Below are positions 45,506 through 58,334 of a DNA stretch of 64,000 nucleotides, in pieces. The notes below the pieces were generated by a model. The model had not been told where the DNA came from. It was given only the letters and a program-made list of their open reading frames with translations, and did no database searches. The first letter of the stretch is position 1, and every line of letters begins with the position of its first letter. This DNA is from Malus domestica (Eukaryota; Streptophyta; Magnoliopsida; Rosales; Rosaceae), in assembly GCF_042453785.1 (NCBI RefSeq), contig NC_091668.1, positions 21,795,001-21,859,000 on the forward strand. The letters run 5' to 3'. The position numbers and the translations under genes were made by a program.

Positions 45506-46096
45506 GTAGGCCAAGGGGATAAGCGGCCACGGTGGATGCTGGTGTTGTAGCCGTCTCTTTCTATTCATAATCTACAAGGATTTATACAATCATATTTCTA
45601 ACTAAATTAGAGCTTTCACATTTTTGGCTCAAAATACATTGATTCCGAAATGGTACTGTAGTCTCCACTAAACCGAAACAATTTGGTATTGTATGATCCG
45701 GTTTAAGTTGTCTAATGAAAATATGCCTACTCCAAATTGTTTGTCGAATACCCCATTTGTCTTCCTTCGAGAGTTGTCTGTCAGATCGGTCTTGCTTTCT
45801 GCTATCTTGGTCTCCAATGGTACTGATCATTCATGTTTGTGGCAGGTCGATTCGTTTTGGACTTCTAGTGAGGGAATTTCTTTTCAAAATTTAGAGTGCA
45901 AACTGGTTCTATGTAATCTGTTTCTTTATTAGTTGATAATTGTGAAATTACTAGAACCCTCCTCAGTTTAGAGTGCTTGAATTTGGTCTAAATCTTTATA
46001 TTTGGCACCTGTTTATCAATGCAATGGAATCTATTTTTCTACCCAAAAAAAAGTTTGAGTGAGCCAAAAAGAAGAAAACTTGTCATGTTAGCAATA

Positions 46097-46227
46097 ATGT
46101 CAATAAACTCTTGTATGCGTTCGATTGAAGCCATACCCTTGAAGAATGTGACTCAGGAAATAGTCATTAAGGTCCTGAAAGAGAATATCATTCATAGATT
46201 TGGCATCCCACAGACTGTTCATCAACT
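46097..46227 (+). pseudogene. Retroelement integrase fragment
   Basis: The translation contains EAIPLKNVTQEIVIKVLKEN and IIHRFGIPQTV, matching the end of a retrotransposon integrase core (usually followed by TDQG). Only about 45 residues remain, and the next catalytic region is lost. The style is closer to Ty3/gypsy than copia, so it need not belong with the gag at 45090. Confidence 0.6.
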
Positions 46228-47004
46228 TGTAACAAGTAACAACTAATAAGTAACAATTGAACCCCTAATGTTATCATTTTTCAAAAAAAAAAAAAAGGTC
46301 TAATGCTAGGTGTTTCTTTCTGGATTATCAGAACCAGGATTTTCTAGGGTGCATTTTTGTTCATTATCCTACTTATTATTATTGGATGAGTTTAAATTTT
46401 AAAATTTGTGTCTATCCACTACACAGATTTCAAAATTTTAACTAACCCTACGATTATAAATAAGATAATGAACATCACCATCACAAGGGTGGTGAGTAAA
46501 TATATTCCCGATTTTCTATTTGCTACAATCTCATATAGATACGCGTGTTCTTAATTACATCAGGTTAGTGGCACACGGTTTAATATTCATCTAACACACA
46601 TGCTCACCTTTAAGACATAAAAAAATCATAGGAATAAAAAATAAAAGAGCACGGAATCATAAGCCATCAAACTCAGCTGCTCCTCCATTAGTTGGTAACC
46701 ATAAGAGTCAACGCATGTTTCAAAATATCGGTTCAGTCTTGATCATTATATATTGTCAAAGACATAAGTTTGTAATTTTGTCCAGTTTTAATAAAACATC
46801 GATATGTATATAACCACATCATTTGATGAATAAACTTAAATGAATCGATCACAAAAATTATAATGTTGATTTGACGGTAGCAACGAAGGAACACAAGACT
46901 ACCAGAAACAGCTCAAAGTTGGCTCTTCCATATTTAAGATTTGCATTCATAATTTCGCAACCAACGAATATGGCTGTTGCAAGAAGCAACCCTTACTTTA
47001 TATA
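46228..47004. other. 3' flank of the xylosidase gene
   Basis: Should include its 3' UTR on the minus strand (immediately below 47005). Otherwise AT-rich with nothing recognised. Confidence 0.4.
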
Positions 47005-50000
47005 TCAGACTATGATATCAAGAGGGTACTCTACATCTCCAACACCCAAGAAATAAGAACCTTCTTCAACCACCATCAAACCTTCCTCATTTGGATGGCT
47101 CAAGTGCTCACAAGGGCTCAAAACAAATTCAACTTCTGCTCTTTCCCCAGCATTCAATATCACACTCTGGAATCCAACCAACCGCTTCATTGGCCTTCCA
47201 TTTTTGGGATTCTTCTCACCCACAAAAAGCAGCACCGGATGCTTCCCGGCCATCTCGCCATGATTTTGAACCCCAACTCTGACCGGTAACTTCTTTTTCT
47301 CGCAGAATTCTTCACCTAGGTCTTGGACTAACTGGTACCTGCCGGAGTCCGATGACTTAGCTGTGGGACTAATTGATGATTCATTTAAGTAGAGCTTGTT
47401 CTGGGATTCTGCAGAGGCAAACTCATAAACATAGTTTGAGTAGCTGAGGCCATAACCAAAGTCAAAAAGTTTTCTGCCTGTATAGAATCTGTAAGTGCGA
47501 CCAACGTAGCCTGTTTTTGGGTCAGGCCTAATTCTCATATCCGTCATTGGCATTTTGACATAATCTTGTGTGTACCAAGCCATTGGCAATCTTCCACCTG
47601 CACAGGAAACATTAAATAAGTAAAACTTTTTGTTAGTAAAATTATCTGTAACTAACATATTAGGTTATCCGACTGTCAATCAAATCGTTTTGTGTTAAGT
47701 ACGTGATCCATATTAATAGTCTAACAACATATCAAGTAGCTAGAAAACGGTACCAAACTTTGTCAAATGGTTCTTCTAAAGCTAAAATAAGACGCTATCG
47801 AACTTTGTCAAACATTTTGTGTGCAAGATTAACTCTCCCGTACATGTTATGTTATTTGATTGTTAATTGTATTAAATAAGCCAACGCTATTGAACTTTGT
47901 CAATTGGTTCTTCTAAGCAGTGACATCAAATTTTACCTGGGTTGTGATCACCAAAGATGATTTTAGCAAGGGCAATTCCACCAGCTTCACCAGGATATCC
48001 AGCCCACAAGATGCTTCCAACTTTTTTGTCCAATTTAGCAAAAGAAATGTCAATTGGACCCCCACTAAGAATCACAAGAACAACAGGCTTCTTAGCAACT
48101 TTAGCCACACTAGTAATTAGCTGCTGCTGCTTCCCAGGAAATTCCAAGTGCAATCTATCATGTCCCTCTCTCTCTTGACTTTGGTCCAATCCCACAATCA
48201 AAACCAAATAATCTGCTTCTTTTGCCGTTCCAACAGCTTCATCAAAAGAAGCTTGGGGACACTGAACCGAATCACAGCCCGGGTTAGAGATCATGTCTTT
48301 AGCATAGTCCTGAAGTGCTTTTAATGGGGTGACGGATTTGCATGGAGGACCATGGTAGTTTCCCAGAAGTTCTTTTGAAGCATTAGCAAGGGGGCCAATG
48401 ACAGCCAATGAAATGGCTTTTGCTTTTGGGAGTGGGAGAAGCCTGCCAGAGTTTTTCAAAAGCACTATTCCATCCTGAGCAGCTTCTAGGGCTAAAGCCT
48501 GGTGCAGTTTGGAGCACACTTGGTCTGGACCAATGGTTCCATAGGGTTGTTTCAGTGGATTTCCATCAAACAGGCCAAGCCTCATCCTCACTGAGAAGAG
48601 GTTGTGGAGTGCTCTGTCTATTTTTGATACATTTAGCTTTTTCTGCTCCACTGCTGATTTAATGTGATCCTTCAAGTAGGATCCACAGTTCACATCCATG
48701 CCTGCAACATTTGTATAAAATATCGAATTTTATGTTTCTTAATCAAACTTGGATTAATATTGAAAATAGGATCGTTGTCTACTCAGTGTCTCTCTAGTTC
48801 ATTTTTATTATAAGTTTTCAACTGGGTTTATTTTGTACGTATCTCGGATGTTATTATAGGCCCCCAATGTATCAAATTTTGACTAATTAGACTCCATAAT
48901 CCAAGATTTTTTTTCATGTTTAGTCCTTGGCTCTAGACAGTTTGCCTGCCTTATAGGCCGAATAAATATTACTAAACCCAACGGCGAGGGGCATGCCTGT
49001 CGATCCGGGATGGCTGGCTGATGAGGGCGAGCGCGATATAGGCCGTTAGATTTGTAACAGCTATATCATATTACCCTTCCGATTTAGCAAATATTTTTAG
49101 GTTAAAAATTCAGCAAAAAATCTGAATCTATCTGTTGTGCTCACGTGACACAATCTAGGTTGTTGGGATTGCAAAAAAAAAAAGTAATCCGACACTTCAT
49201 TGCAAAAATAATAATAATAATAATCTGACAGTTTTAATTCAATTAGAAAAAGATTTTTTTTTAAATATAGAAATTCTTACACGATCACGTAAAGCTACGA
49301 GATTAGTCAAAAAACTAATCGAAAATCTATTGACAAAAGTTGTAATTTCGGATAGTGACATGTGGTGTGACGAAACTTGTTAAAAATTATATTCGAGATT
49401 AAACATAATATTATCATTTTGTTATTATTTTTTTATAATAACTTTTTAAAGTCAATTGCTTAGACAATTCCTTTACGGGATGGTGAAATATACTCAGACA
49501 ATTACTATTCACTAAGTTAATAATCGCCTATTATTCAATTACCTAAGCAATTATCGACATAAGATTTGGAGTTGTTCTAAGTAGATGATGGAAAATTTTG
49601 GAAAAGAAAAAAAACCCCAAAAAGTGGATTTAAGTGGTTGGAGCCCATGTGAGTTCATAAATGGGCCATGACAACAAGGAATAGATTGCACAATTACCCA
49701 ACAAAAAGACAAAAGTGAGGAACATAGTAAACAAGATATAGAAAAAGGCAAAAAGGAAAGGATAATAGATAGGGGAACTTTAACGAAAAGCACCCGGTAC
49801 TGTTCACTTTAACGAAAAACCATATTTTTACACTAAAAAGTCAATCATGTTACTATTCACTTTACCTTTTATTTTGTCCTTATCATTAAAACTCAAAGTT
49901 TTCAAGCCATTTTCATTAGTTTTCCTTAATAAATAAGGGGATTGGTCCCACCATACCTGCTTTGAGGACATATGCGACTGCATCCTCGGGCTTTTTAGCG

Positions 50001-52541
50001 TATCCTTGCATATCGTGGATGATGGACACAGCATCGCAGTCCGACGTGATGTACCTGATCATTCCCCCAATTCGGTCAATAAATAAATAAATTTGGATTT
50101 TTTTTTTTTGAAAAAAAACGATATTATATGCCCTAAAAGAATGGAAAAGTGGGATAAATCTCACAACAGGTTAGCAATAATGTGGTTCAAATTTGTCTTT
50201 GGTGAAAATCAAACATAAAACCTCTTACTTACACAAGTGAACATGAATATCACTAAATCGTAGTACTAAGTGTCAAGTCAATCGATCATATATTAATGGA
50301 TATGAATCTTTTATTATGATTTTGCTTCTATTAGCATTTCGTTAATTCATGCTAAAATTAGCACCATGGTTCTTCATATATTTGGTAAACCATTTCTACC
50401 AAATCTCTGACCTCAAATTATGGTTATGAAAGTTTAGCTATTAGTCATCTAAAACCCTAATGACTAGACACATTATGTGAGATTCGTCATTAACTGATTC
50501 ACGTCACATTCACATAGACACAATTATCGACGATTGATTAAATCGTGCCTTACAATTTATAATCTACCAATCAACCACTCACAGTCGTCCACTATTACAT
50601 GAATGAACTGTATTAGCATATCTATCCCAACGATAATTGACAGAAAAAGTTCATAATTAAATGAAAAGAGTGCAAAAAGGTTATAGTTAAAGGAAAAGGA
50701 TGATGAAAAAATGAGTTTGTAGTGATAGTTTTTTGAACAAATGATATTATCTATAATAATAAGAAGGGGGTGGGCTTAGCCTTACAATATGATAGTAATA
50801 ATGTGATTCGAATTTGCCTTTGACGAAAATCGAACCTAAAACCTTTCACTTACAAGTAAAAAAAAATATCACTAGACCGTAGTACTAAGTGACAGTTTAT
50901 AGTGATAGTTAAGTACCCATGAAAGTCCCATTGTCCTCTTGCAACCTTGGTGAGGAGATTATAATCTGCACAGCTTGGAACCCCATTGACGCGGTTATAG
51001 GCACACATTATGCCGCTGGCTTGGCCTTCCTGCACGCATTTTTGGAACGGAGGGTGGTATGTGTCTGCTAGGTCTTGCTGTGTCACCTGCATGCAACAAA
51101 CACATAAAGTTATACAAGTCTACAAATCTAAGAAAAGTACAATAAAAAGAACATTTACTAGTTAAGTCAAATTTCCTTTCATTTATTCAATTTAAATGGA
51201 GAAAAGAATGCATTAAAAACAAGAGTGTAGAACTTAAATTCTTTTTTTTTTTTGAAGAAGAAGAAGAAGAAGAAGAAACTTAAATTCATTTTTCCTCATT
51301 ATTTTATCCAAGAACATGACACCAAGATAAGATATGATGGACTGCCTGTCATCTATGTTTTCATTCAAAACCTAGGTAGATTAAATGTGTAGGCTCAATT
51401 TACAAATCAAATAATACGTCATCAATAAATAATAAACATGTTAATCAACGTTGAAGTAATAACTCAATTATCAACTTTCATGTCATTTAGTTTGAAAAAT
51501 TTTGTCTGCAATTTTAATCTTCCTATTACCCGAACATTTTTATACCCTTCCAAATTCGAAAACATATTCGAAAATTAATTGACCAATAGATGAAAAAAAA
51601 ACAAAAAAAAGGAGAAGAACTCACACGAGCATCGAAGCGAAAACGAGTGACATTGTTCCAACTGTCCAAATCATAAGCTGTGAAATGCTTGCAGCAAGCT
51701 GAAGCTTGAAGACGACCACCAGCACCAAGTTTATGCTTCCCTCCAAAAAACGAGTCGCCCTGAACCCCTCTCACATACGACACCGCGTATCTTCCGGCGA
51801 CCGTTGGATCTTCGCCAGGTGTCTCTTGCCCTCTCCCCCATCTCGGGTCTCTGAAAATGTTGATATTTGGTGCCCAAAATGTCATCCCTGTTGCTTGTCC
51901 GGCATTGTACACTGCTCGAGCTTCAGTCCCAATCACCTAAAAAATGGAAGGAAAAAAAACACAACTTTATTTATATTTGAATGATTTTAACAGTAACCCA
52001 ATAACTACTATTTGGGTTTTGATCTGCCACCAAAAAAACCGTAATGGGTTGTAATTATTTCGACCAAAAATGGTAACTGATCGAAGCCGAGTTGGGGTTT
52101 TTTTACTCTGTGAGTTGGACTCACCTGGCCAATGCGGTACCAGAGATGGTCGTTGAAAGAAGCCGCGGTGAGGATGACTTGAGGGAAGCTTGTGGCGTTG
52201 TTAATGGTGGGGTAAAGTTTAATACCTTTGCCGACGTCCGCGACGCCATGTAAAGCCTCGGACCACCACTCGTAACTCGGGATGCCTAGTCGGGGAATCG
52301 GAGGGGCTGAGTTAACGAGTTGGGAGATTTTCTCGTCCAATGTGAGGCGGGAGACGAGGTCCCGGACTCTTTTGTAGATGGGGAGGGTCGTTTTGCAAAA
52401 AGGGTAGGAGCTGGTTGAGGGTGGGGACGAGTCACAGGAATATGGAGGCTGAGTTGACTCGGTAGGGCGGAGGAGGAGAAGGGCGGTGGTGAAGAAGAAG
52501 ATAAGGGCTGAGGGAGCAGGAGTGTGCCAATGGAGTTTCAT
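47005..52541 (-). CDS. GH3 beta-D-xylosidase / alpha-L-arabinofuranosidase (BXL6/BXL7-like)
   Basis: Six coding exons on the minus strand: 52541-52125, 51936-51625, 51086-50917, 50054-49957, 48701-47937, 47597-47005. They total 2355 nt and 784 residues, close to the usual ~770. The first ~27 residues are a hydrophobic signal peptide ([10 protein letters not shown]), so the enzyme is secreted to the cell wall. There it would trim xylose or arabinose from xylan, arabinan or arabinogalactan. Landmarks: [49 protein letters not shown], and [10 protein letters not shown] with nucleophile Asp305 (GH3 S-D active site). The C-terminal GH3 domain starts near [17 protein letters not shown], followed by a fibronectin-III-like tail ([12 protein letters not shown]). 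The SSYPFC start and [16 protein letters not shown] features recall BXL6/7 rather than BXL1-4; substrate cannot be set from sequence. The ATG precedes the signal peptide; an upstream in-frame ATG at 52646 would add 35 residues and bury it. Confidence 0.93.
49772..49926. mobile_element. 154-bp MITE, copy 2, in a xylosidase intron
   Basis: Reverse complement of 40110-40263 with a few substitutions. Flanks AATAGATA and AATAAATA suggest an 8-9-bp duplication. It ends only about 30 bp from the splice donor of exon 4 (49957/49956). Confidence 0.8.
50149..50272 (-). mobile_element. SINE copy in a xylosidase intron
   Basis: The minus strand carries TACTACGATTTAGTGATAT, then a B-box region (GTTTGATTTTCACCAAAGAC) and AACCACATTATTGCTAACC. 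The same order is seen at 50761-50892. It resembles plant tRNA-derived SINEs; boundaries are approximate. Confidence 0.6.
50761..50892 (-). mobile_element. Second SINE copy, same intron and orientation
   Basis: Minus strand: TACTACGGTCTAGTGATAT, GGTTTTAGGTTCGATTTTCG (B box), AATCACATTATTACTATC, CTAAGCCCACCCCCTTC, then an ATT-repeat tail. It ends about 25 bp from the exon 3 donor. Confidence 0.7.
51247..51280. repeat. (GAA)n microsatellite in a xylosidase intron
   Basis: GAAGAAGAAGAAGAAGAAG preceded by a poly-T run on the + strand, in the intron between exons 2 and 3. Confidence 0.8.
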
Positions 52542-52600
52542 TGTGTGAGTGGTTTGGTTAGATGGAGAACTGAATGCAGATGGACTGAAAGAGGGTAAGA

Positions 52601-52607
52601 GTTTATA
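52601..52607 (-). promoter_or_regulatory. TATA box of the xylosidase gene
   Basis: Minus strand CCTATAAACTC, about 60 bp upstream of the chosen ATG at 52541. That leaves a short leader of roughly 30 nt and argues against the upstream ATG at 52646. Confidence 0.5.
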
Positions 52608-52723
52608 GGGTAGCAGCTGGGCATGGGCAAAAAAGGTTTCTTTCACTCATGACTGAACCCACTCTTTTTTTTTTTTTTGGTTGAAAAATGGACTGTTGGT
52701 TTGACAATCCCTCTTGGTGGCTA

Positions 52724-53753
52724 GTCATGCGGGTTGCAACACGAGTGGGTTGGATGGGTTAGATGGTCAACCCAATCTTAACCCAATCTTTATAATTTGG
52801 GTTTGAGTTGGATTCAGGTTCATGCGGGTTTAGTAGGTTCGGGTTTATACAGGTTGGTTTGGGTTTACTCAACTTTATCGAGTTCAATCTTATAACATCT
52901 TATTTTACATGATTTTTCAAATTTTGAACTAAACAACGTCAATACTAGTTAAAATTTCATTTATATGTCATCATCCACACAAAAGTTTAAACAAACAACT
53001 TGGAGACTATATATTTCTGATGTTTCAACCATGCAAAGTTGAAATTAAGTTACAAGACATATACCAAAGCTTCAGACAAAAGAAATGTAAAATTAAAACT
53101 ATCCATATGAAAACCGACAATAAACTTCAAGTTAGTCATTCCAAAACTTATACATAACTTATAAAGAAAAAGAATTTCACGTTCTTCCTTTCAGGAATGG
53201 AGGATTAGAAAAATCCTATTGATTGCAGCTTTCTACAAACCTCTAGAAAAAGCATGGAGAGATTTTTACCTATTTTTTTAGTAGAATTTGTAGAAGTAGG
53301 ATATGATTAAAGTGTATAATCGATTAGCTGTAGCAAAGAAATAAATTTCATAAAAGTCAAAATATGAAGAAGCGTTATATCACAATATCTAGATTTTTCA
53401 TATATAAATGTAACGAATGTATCTCATGCGGAAAGGATTTTTCCATAATGTCCATGAACAATTGCTCCTATAGTGGCTAAATAGGGTTTCGCCGATCTTA
53501 TTACTACATAGTCAATTTGAACAGTTAATATGAAGTGGGACGGGTAATAGGTGCATGACCGAATTTAGGCTCAAAATCGAGTTGGGTTTGGTTTGACATG
53601 GGTGGGCAAGATATCAACCCCCAACCCAAATAAATGATCTGGTTGAGGTCCAGTTGGGTTTGGGTGAGTTTCTTCTTCATTCTAACCTATCCGATTGGAT
53701 TTGGAATTGGGTTGGGCATGGGCAGACTTGGGTTGATCCGACCTGCATCCCTA
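52724..53753. repeat. ~1-kb repeat with GGGTTGGG-rich borders
   Basis: Both borders are rich in GGGTTTGGGTT/CAACCCAA motifs, with ATGCGGGTTG near 52727 and CCGACCTGCAT near 53738 as loosely inverted ends. The centre is AT-rich and non-coding. Probably a non-autonomous DNA transposon; class not determined. Confidence 0.4.
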
Positions 53754-55309
53754 TGCACCCTAATTTGTTGATCAGTCGAACAAACTTTTAAACTTGTCAG
53801 ATTTAAAAGGTTTGGGCCATATAACTTAGACCAGCCCAATTACTCAAGTAAGGGTATTTTGTGGAATTTTTATTTATTTATTTATTTATTTATATTTGCA
53901 TTATATGAGCCTTGCAATGTTATATTGACGGTTATTCAATGTTTGAAACTGTTCCAAAATTAAGACTTGAGGTATGATTTTTGGATGAAAAAAACTTCAT
54001 GTACCAAATGTTGAAAACCACGAAACTTCAGGGTAGTAAACTGAGATTAACCCTAAATTTTAAAATTTAAAACAATACGAAGTTCTAATCCAACACGTAT
54101 GTTATTATGGTTTCTTCAAAATAAAATGTTAACTGCAATGAATTTTGGCTGAGGGATCCCTTAATAACTTCAACAATCCAATTGTCTATTATTTAGGTAT
54201 TTTCTTAAAGTTCATTTTTCTCTAAAAATTACTCAAATTAGAAATCATATCACCATTGAATTAAATGGTGGTTCTAATTTTATTAACCATTGTATTTGTC
54301 AATTTTCTTCCTACAATTAGATGTCTTAATAGTTTGAATTTGTCTGACTATTTGCAAATATAGGGTGTAGAAGGAGAAAAAAGAGTATGGAAATCACTTA
54401 CCAATATTTATGAATCCCTCACTTATTCTGAGAGTCATTTTATCACAAGTTTAGGTCGGGTTTGTGGATTGATTCGAAAGAGGATGACGAGGAATACACC
54501 ATTTCAAACCCAAACGAAAGTTGGTCAAAACAAGATGTGCCAAAATTTTCTAGAACAAGGAGAGCGTGTTGGGTCCTCCCTAAACCACAATCCTGACTTC
54601 GTCATTGTAAAAGAGGGTTGATGTTAACTACATCATCGTCTTTGTTTCAATTTTATTAAAAATGGTTGTTTATTTAACATAAATTTATCAAGAACCAAAG
54701 CAAAAAACAAAATCCAATTTCTTACATACTGATTTTAAAGGAAGATCATGCACTATGTCGAAGTATGGTTTCTCACTTTTTATTTCAATGAGAAAAAGGC
54801 AAGATTACATTTTGAGCCCTCTCATCCAAACACTAGAAGGTGAGATGTTTACCACCTTGGTCAAGCAGTAATATATATTATCTGAAAACCCAAAACATGG
54901 AAAACGACCTCAAATCTGGAAGCAATATTAAGATAACCTTATCCTAGCGATTAGTGATTATTTACCTTTCCTGCCAACGAGAAGGTCCCATGGTGGGCCC
55001 CATCTAAGTCGAGTTTGGAGTGGGACCCATTGCCACCGCCTATTGAATTAAAGAGAAAATTGTAGTAATTGTTTTTCAATTTTAATCTAATTAGAGCAAT
55101 AGTTCATCAATAAAAAATTTGTGATCATTGGTACCTTAACTCATCAAAACGTGTAGTTATGATCGAAATGAGTCATGTTAGCAAGATCATTGCTATAATT
55201 GAGTTAAAATCAAGAGACTATCACTATAAGTTAGTTAAAGTTGAGAGACCTAAATTAGTTAAAATTAAAAAACTATTATTTTAATTAAGTTAAAATTTAA
55301 AGATAATTG
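53754..55309. other. Gene-free stretch
   Basis: Holds an inverted partial copy (53930-54055) of the arm sequence seen at 16562-16930. It also has an AT-rich block at 55090-55300 with repeated TAGTTAAA(G/A)TT-type phrases. No exon is supported. Confidence 0.45.
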
Positions 55310-55892
55310 CTGCAAAAGAATAACATGGACCGTTGATCTCAAATCAAACGGTTGAAATTAATGAAGGTTTGATTTTTTTTTTTTTACCATTGGAAATCCA
55401 ACCGTCCATAAAACGTAACCGTTGAAATCCAACGGACATGAAGAAGCCACGTGGCCTTCCCAACAGTAAGTTTCAAAAGTTGCGTTGTTGGGCCCCACGT
55501 CTGAAAACGTGTCGGAGACACGCCACCACGCGGGCTTGAAGTGCACGCTCCTAACACAAAAAAGGCAGAAATGTGGCTAACGTCTCCCTAACATCAGCCT
55601 TGTGTCATCTGGTCATCGGGCTCTCGAGGCAGCTACTCGTGCCGGGCCTCTTCCTCGGGCCCCCTCAGACTCAATCCCCAGCATGGGCTGGACTTGCTTG
55701 CTGGGGCGATTTGGCCCTGTTTGATCGCCGGTCCATGGGGCTACTCCCAGTGGCGGATCCAGGATTTTAACTTAGGGTGGTCCCAATATAAAAGTTCCAA
55801 AAAAAAAAAGACAAGACGAAAATATCATTGAACAAATAAATGGCAAACTACAAATTTCATTCATAATCTTTGTGCTAAACAAGCTAGAAATA

Positions 55893-58334
55893 CTAAATTT
55901 GTCCACGACGGGATCTCATACTTTGAAAACGTGTCATGATAGTTTCATTGTCAATACAAGAAAAAACATCTTTCTCAATATAAACAACTAAGCTATCATT
56001 TAACCATTGATCCCCCATTCTATTGCGGAGTGGACTCTTAATGATATTCATGGCAGAAAATGCTCTCTCAACTGAAGCAGTTGCAACAGGTAAAACCAAA
56101 GCCAATTCAATAAGTAAATACACATATTGAAATACTCGATGTAACCTTTTTTCCACCATTTTCTTAGCAAGATCACTAATGCTTTGCAACTGAGAAAAGT
56201 CACTTCTCGAACGCATAGAATGAATATAAATATCGAGTTGATCTTCAAGTGTCAATAGGTCTTGCTTCGTATAATCCTGAGGGTACAATTGAGCAAGGCG
56301 AAGTAGCTTTTCTTTGTCAAAAGCTGCAAAAGAATCATTTGGACTCAAACTAGCCAAATAAATGAGCAATTCGATACTTGTTTCATTGAAGCGATCATTT
56401 AACTCTGTAAGTTGAGAATCAATGACAACAAAAAAGAGCTCCACTTTGTAACGATGACGGTTGGTCTTTTTGTGGGTATTACGGCGCGACCTCCCATGAG
56501 CTACATATGTCTCATCCATGTTAATAATCTCAATATGATGTTGGACACAAAATGACAATACTTTGTCAACCAAAAGGTCAAACCCCTCATCATTCCTCAT
56601 GTAGAGTAGTTGTTCTTTACATGTGTTGACTAAAGCCATTGCATTCACAATCTCTTGATCATCCTTTTGTAATGCTTGTGATAAATCATTCGTGATTCCC
56701 AATATAGATTTCATCAAAAATAAGAGAAACACAAACTCAAAAGATTGTATGTCTTTCAATAACCTATTTGCTTCGGCCACACTATCATTGATATTATCAT
56801 CAACAATCATTTCAAGCACATTGACCACGGATGAGAACATAGTAATCAAACTAATTAAAGTACCATAATGTGAATTCCATCTTGTAGCTCCGGAACGTTT
56901 GAGACTAGTTTCTTGATTTAAGCCTCGTCCCGTCATAAGAGAATCATTTTCAAGAGCTTTCATAAGTTCTTTTTGTTTCATCTCTCTAAGTGCATCACAA
57001 CGCTTACATGAAGCTCCAATATTATTTACCACATTATTAGCCAATAGAAAGAATGTGTTAACATCAACATTATTCTTTGCTACGGCAACAAGAGCTAATT
57101 GGAGTTGATGAGCAAAGCAATGAATATAGAATGCACAAGGTTGATCATTCAAAATCTTTGTCTTGAGTCCATTGAACTCACCTTTCATATTACTAGCACC
57201 ATCGTAACCTTGCCCTCGTAAATTGGAGAAGCTCAACTCATTGAAATGAAAGAAGGCATCAATAGACTCCTTTAATGTGTTTGAAGTGGTGTTGGGAACA
57301 TGTTGAACTCCTACAAACCTTTCAATGACTTTCCCATTTTTGTCCACATAACGCAAAACCACCGCCATTTGCTCCTTTATAGAAACATCACGTGCCTCAT
57401 CAACCAATAGAGAAAAGAACCTAGCATTCTTCATATCACTTATGATAGTTTTAATGGTTTCAATAGAACATGAATGAACAAGATCTTTTTGAATTGAAGG
57501 AGCTATTAGCTTGAGATTTCCCGGAGCTTTATCTAACACAACGACCTTTATTTTCTCATCATGATCCGCAAGGAATTGCAAGAGCTCCAAATAGTTACCT
57601 CTATTGTTTGAAGTGTCACTTTCATCATGACCACGAAATGAAAGACTTTGTCGCAACAAAAACTTAGTGCAATCAATTGACGCATTCAAGCAAGTGCGAT
57701 AAGCCATACGAGCTTCTTCTGACTGTTTGACCAAAACTGTTTCAATATGTGTCTTTTGATTCATTAGATTACCAGCAGCTTCAACAGCTTTATTGTGAAA
57801 GCTACCAACCATTCCCACATGTTTTTCAAAACAGGCTCTTGCATGCTTCCAATTTTGAAAGCCTACCTCAGTAAAGACGTCACTGCCTGATTGTTCAAAG
57901 TTGACTTTGAATAGATAGCAATAAAAGCAAAATGCAGCATCTTTAGATATACTATATTCCAACCAATGAAATTCCTTTAACCAATTATCAACGAACCATC
58001 GCTTTTTATTCGAATGCAAAGTGAATGGAAAATCATGATCTTTAGCTCTAAAAGGCTCCATTAATATATATGCTCTTCGGACCTCATCTCGAATATCTGG
58101 AGGATAATCCTTCATTGGAATTCTCTTTCCGGGGTCTCTCTCAAGATTATCCAAATCAACTTTTAACCCATTTTGTTGTGGAGTGGAATTACCCCCAATT
58201 GGATTAGAACTACTTGGAATTGGACGGGAACTGTTTGGAATAGGATTGGAACTATCCAAGTTTGGAGATGAACTATTTGGAATATGATTGTCCGAACTAA
58301 TCGATGATGATTTTCGCTTGTAATATCGTTCCAT
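55893..58334 (-). CDS. hAT transposase with TTF-type zinc finger (ZMYM1-like)
   Basis: A single open frame of 813 residues from ATG at 58334. An upstream in-frame ATG at 58358 adds 8 residues but probably lies in a leader intron (minus-strand TATGTGTAG acceptor). Residues 1-60 are Ser/Asn/Pro-rich with repeated NSSRPIPSSSNPI phrases. About residues 80-170 form a TTF-type zinc finger (WLKEFHWLEYSISKDAAFCF, FCFYCYLFK). Then comes a long DUF4371/RNase-H-like region (FFSLLVDEARDVS, GQGYDGASNMKGEFNGL, RWNSHYGTLI). The hAT C-terminal dimerisation domain is near residues 748-790 (LPVATASVERAFSAMNIIKS). It would cut and paste the element by binding the CAGTGGCGG ends. No stop or frameshift breaks it. 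Annotators often name such proteins 'zinc finger MYM-type protein 1-like'; the TIRs and duplication show it is a transposase in situ. Confidence 0.93.
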   Translation of the reverse strand: MERYYKRKSSSISSDNHIPNSSSPNLDSSNPIPNSSRPIPSSSNPIGGNSTPQQNGLKVDLDNLERDPGKRIPMKDYPPDIRDEVRRAYILMEPFRAKDHDFPFTLHSNKKRWFVDNWLKEFHWLEYSISKDAAFCFYCYLFKVNFEQSGSDVFTEVGFQNWKHARACFEKHVGMVGSFHNKAVEAAGNLMNQKTHIETVLVKQSEEARMAYRTCLNASIDCTKFLLRQSLSFRGHDESDTSNNRGNYLELLQFLADHDEKIKVVVLDKAPGNLKLIAPSIQKDLVHSCSIETIKTIISDMKNARFFSLLVDEARDVSIKEQMAVVLRYVDKNGKVIERFVGVQHVPNTTSNTLKESIDAFFHFNELSFSNLRGQGYDGASNMKGEFNGLKTKILNDQPCAFYIHCFAHQLQLALVAVAKNNVDVNTFFLLANNVVNNIGASCKRCDALREMKQKELMKALENDSLMTGRGLNQETSLKRSGATRWNSHYGTLISLITMFSSVVNVLEMIVDDNINDSVAEANRLLKDIQSFEFVFLLFLMKSILGITNDLSQALQKDDQEIVNAMALVNTCKEQLLYMRNDEGFDLLVDKVLSFCVQHHIEIINMDETYVAHGRSRRNTHKKTNRHRYKVELFFVVIDSQLTELNDRFNETSIELLIYLASLSPNDSFAAFDKEKLLRLAQLYPQDYTKQDLLTLEDQLDIYIHSMRSRSDFSQLQSISDLAKKMVEKRLHRVFQYVYLLIELALVLPVATASVERAFSAMNIIKSPLRNRMGDQWLNDSLVVYIEKDVFSCIDNETIMTRFQSMRSRRGQI

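Noticed and set aside
45693..45932. 79-codon + strand frame between retroelement fragments
   Set aside because: No recognisable motif; likely degraded retroelement or chance.
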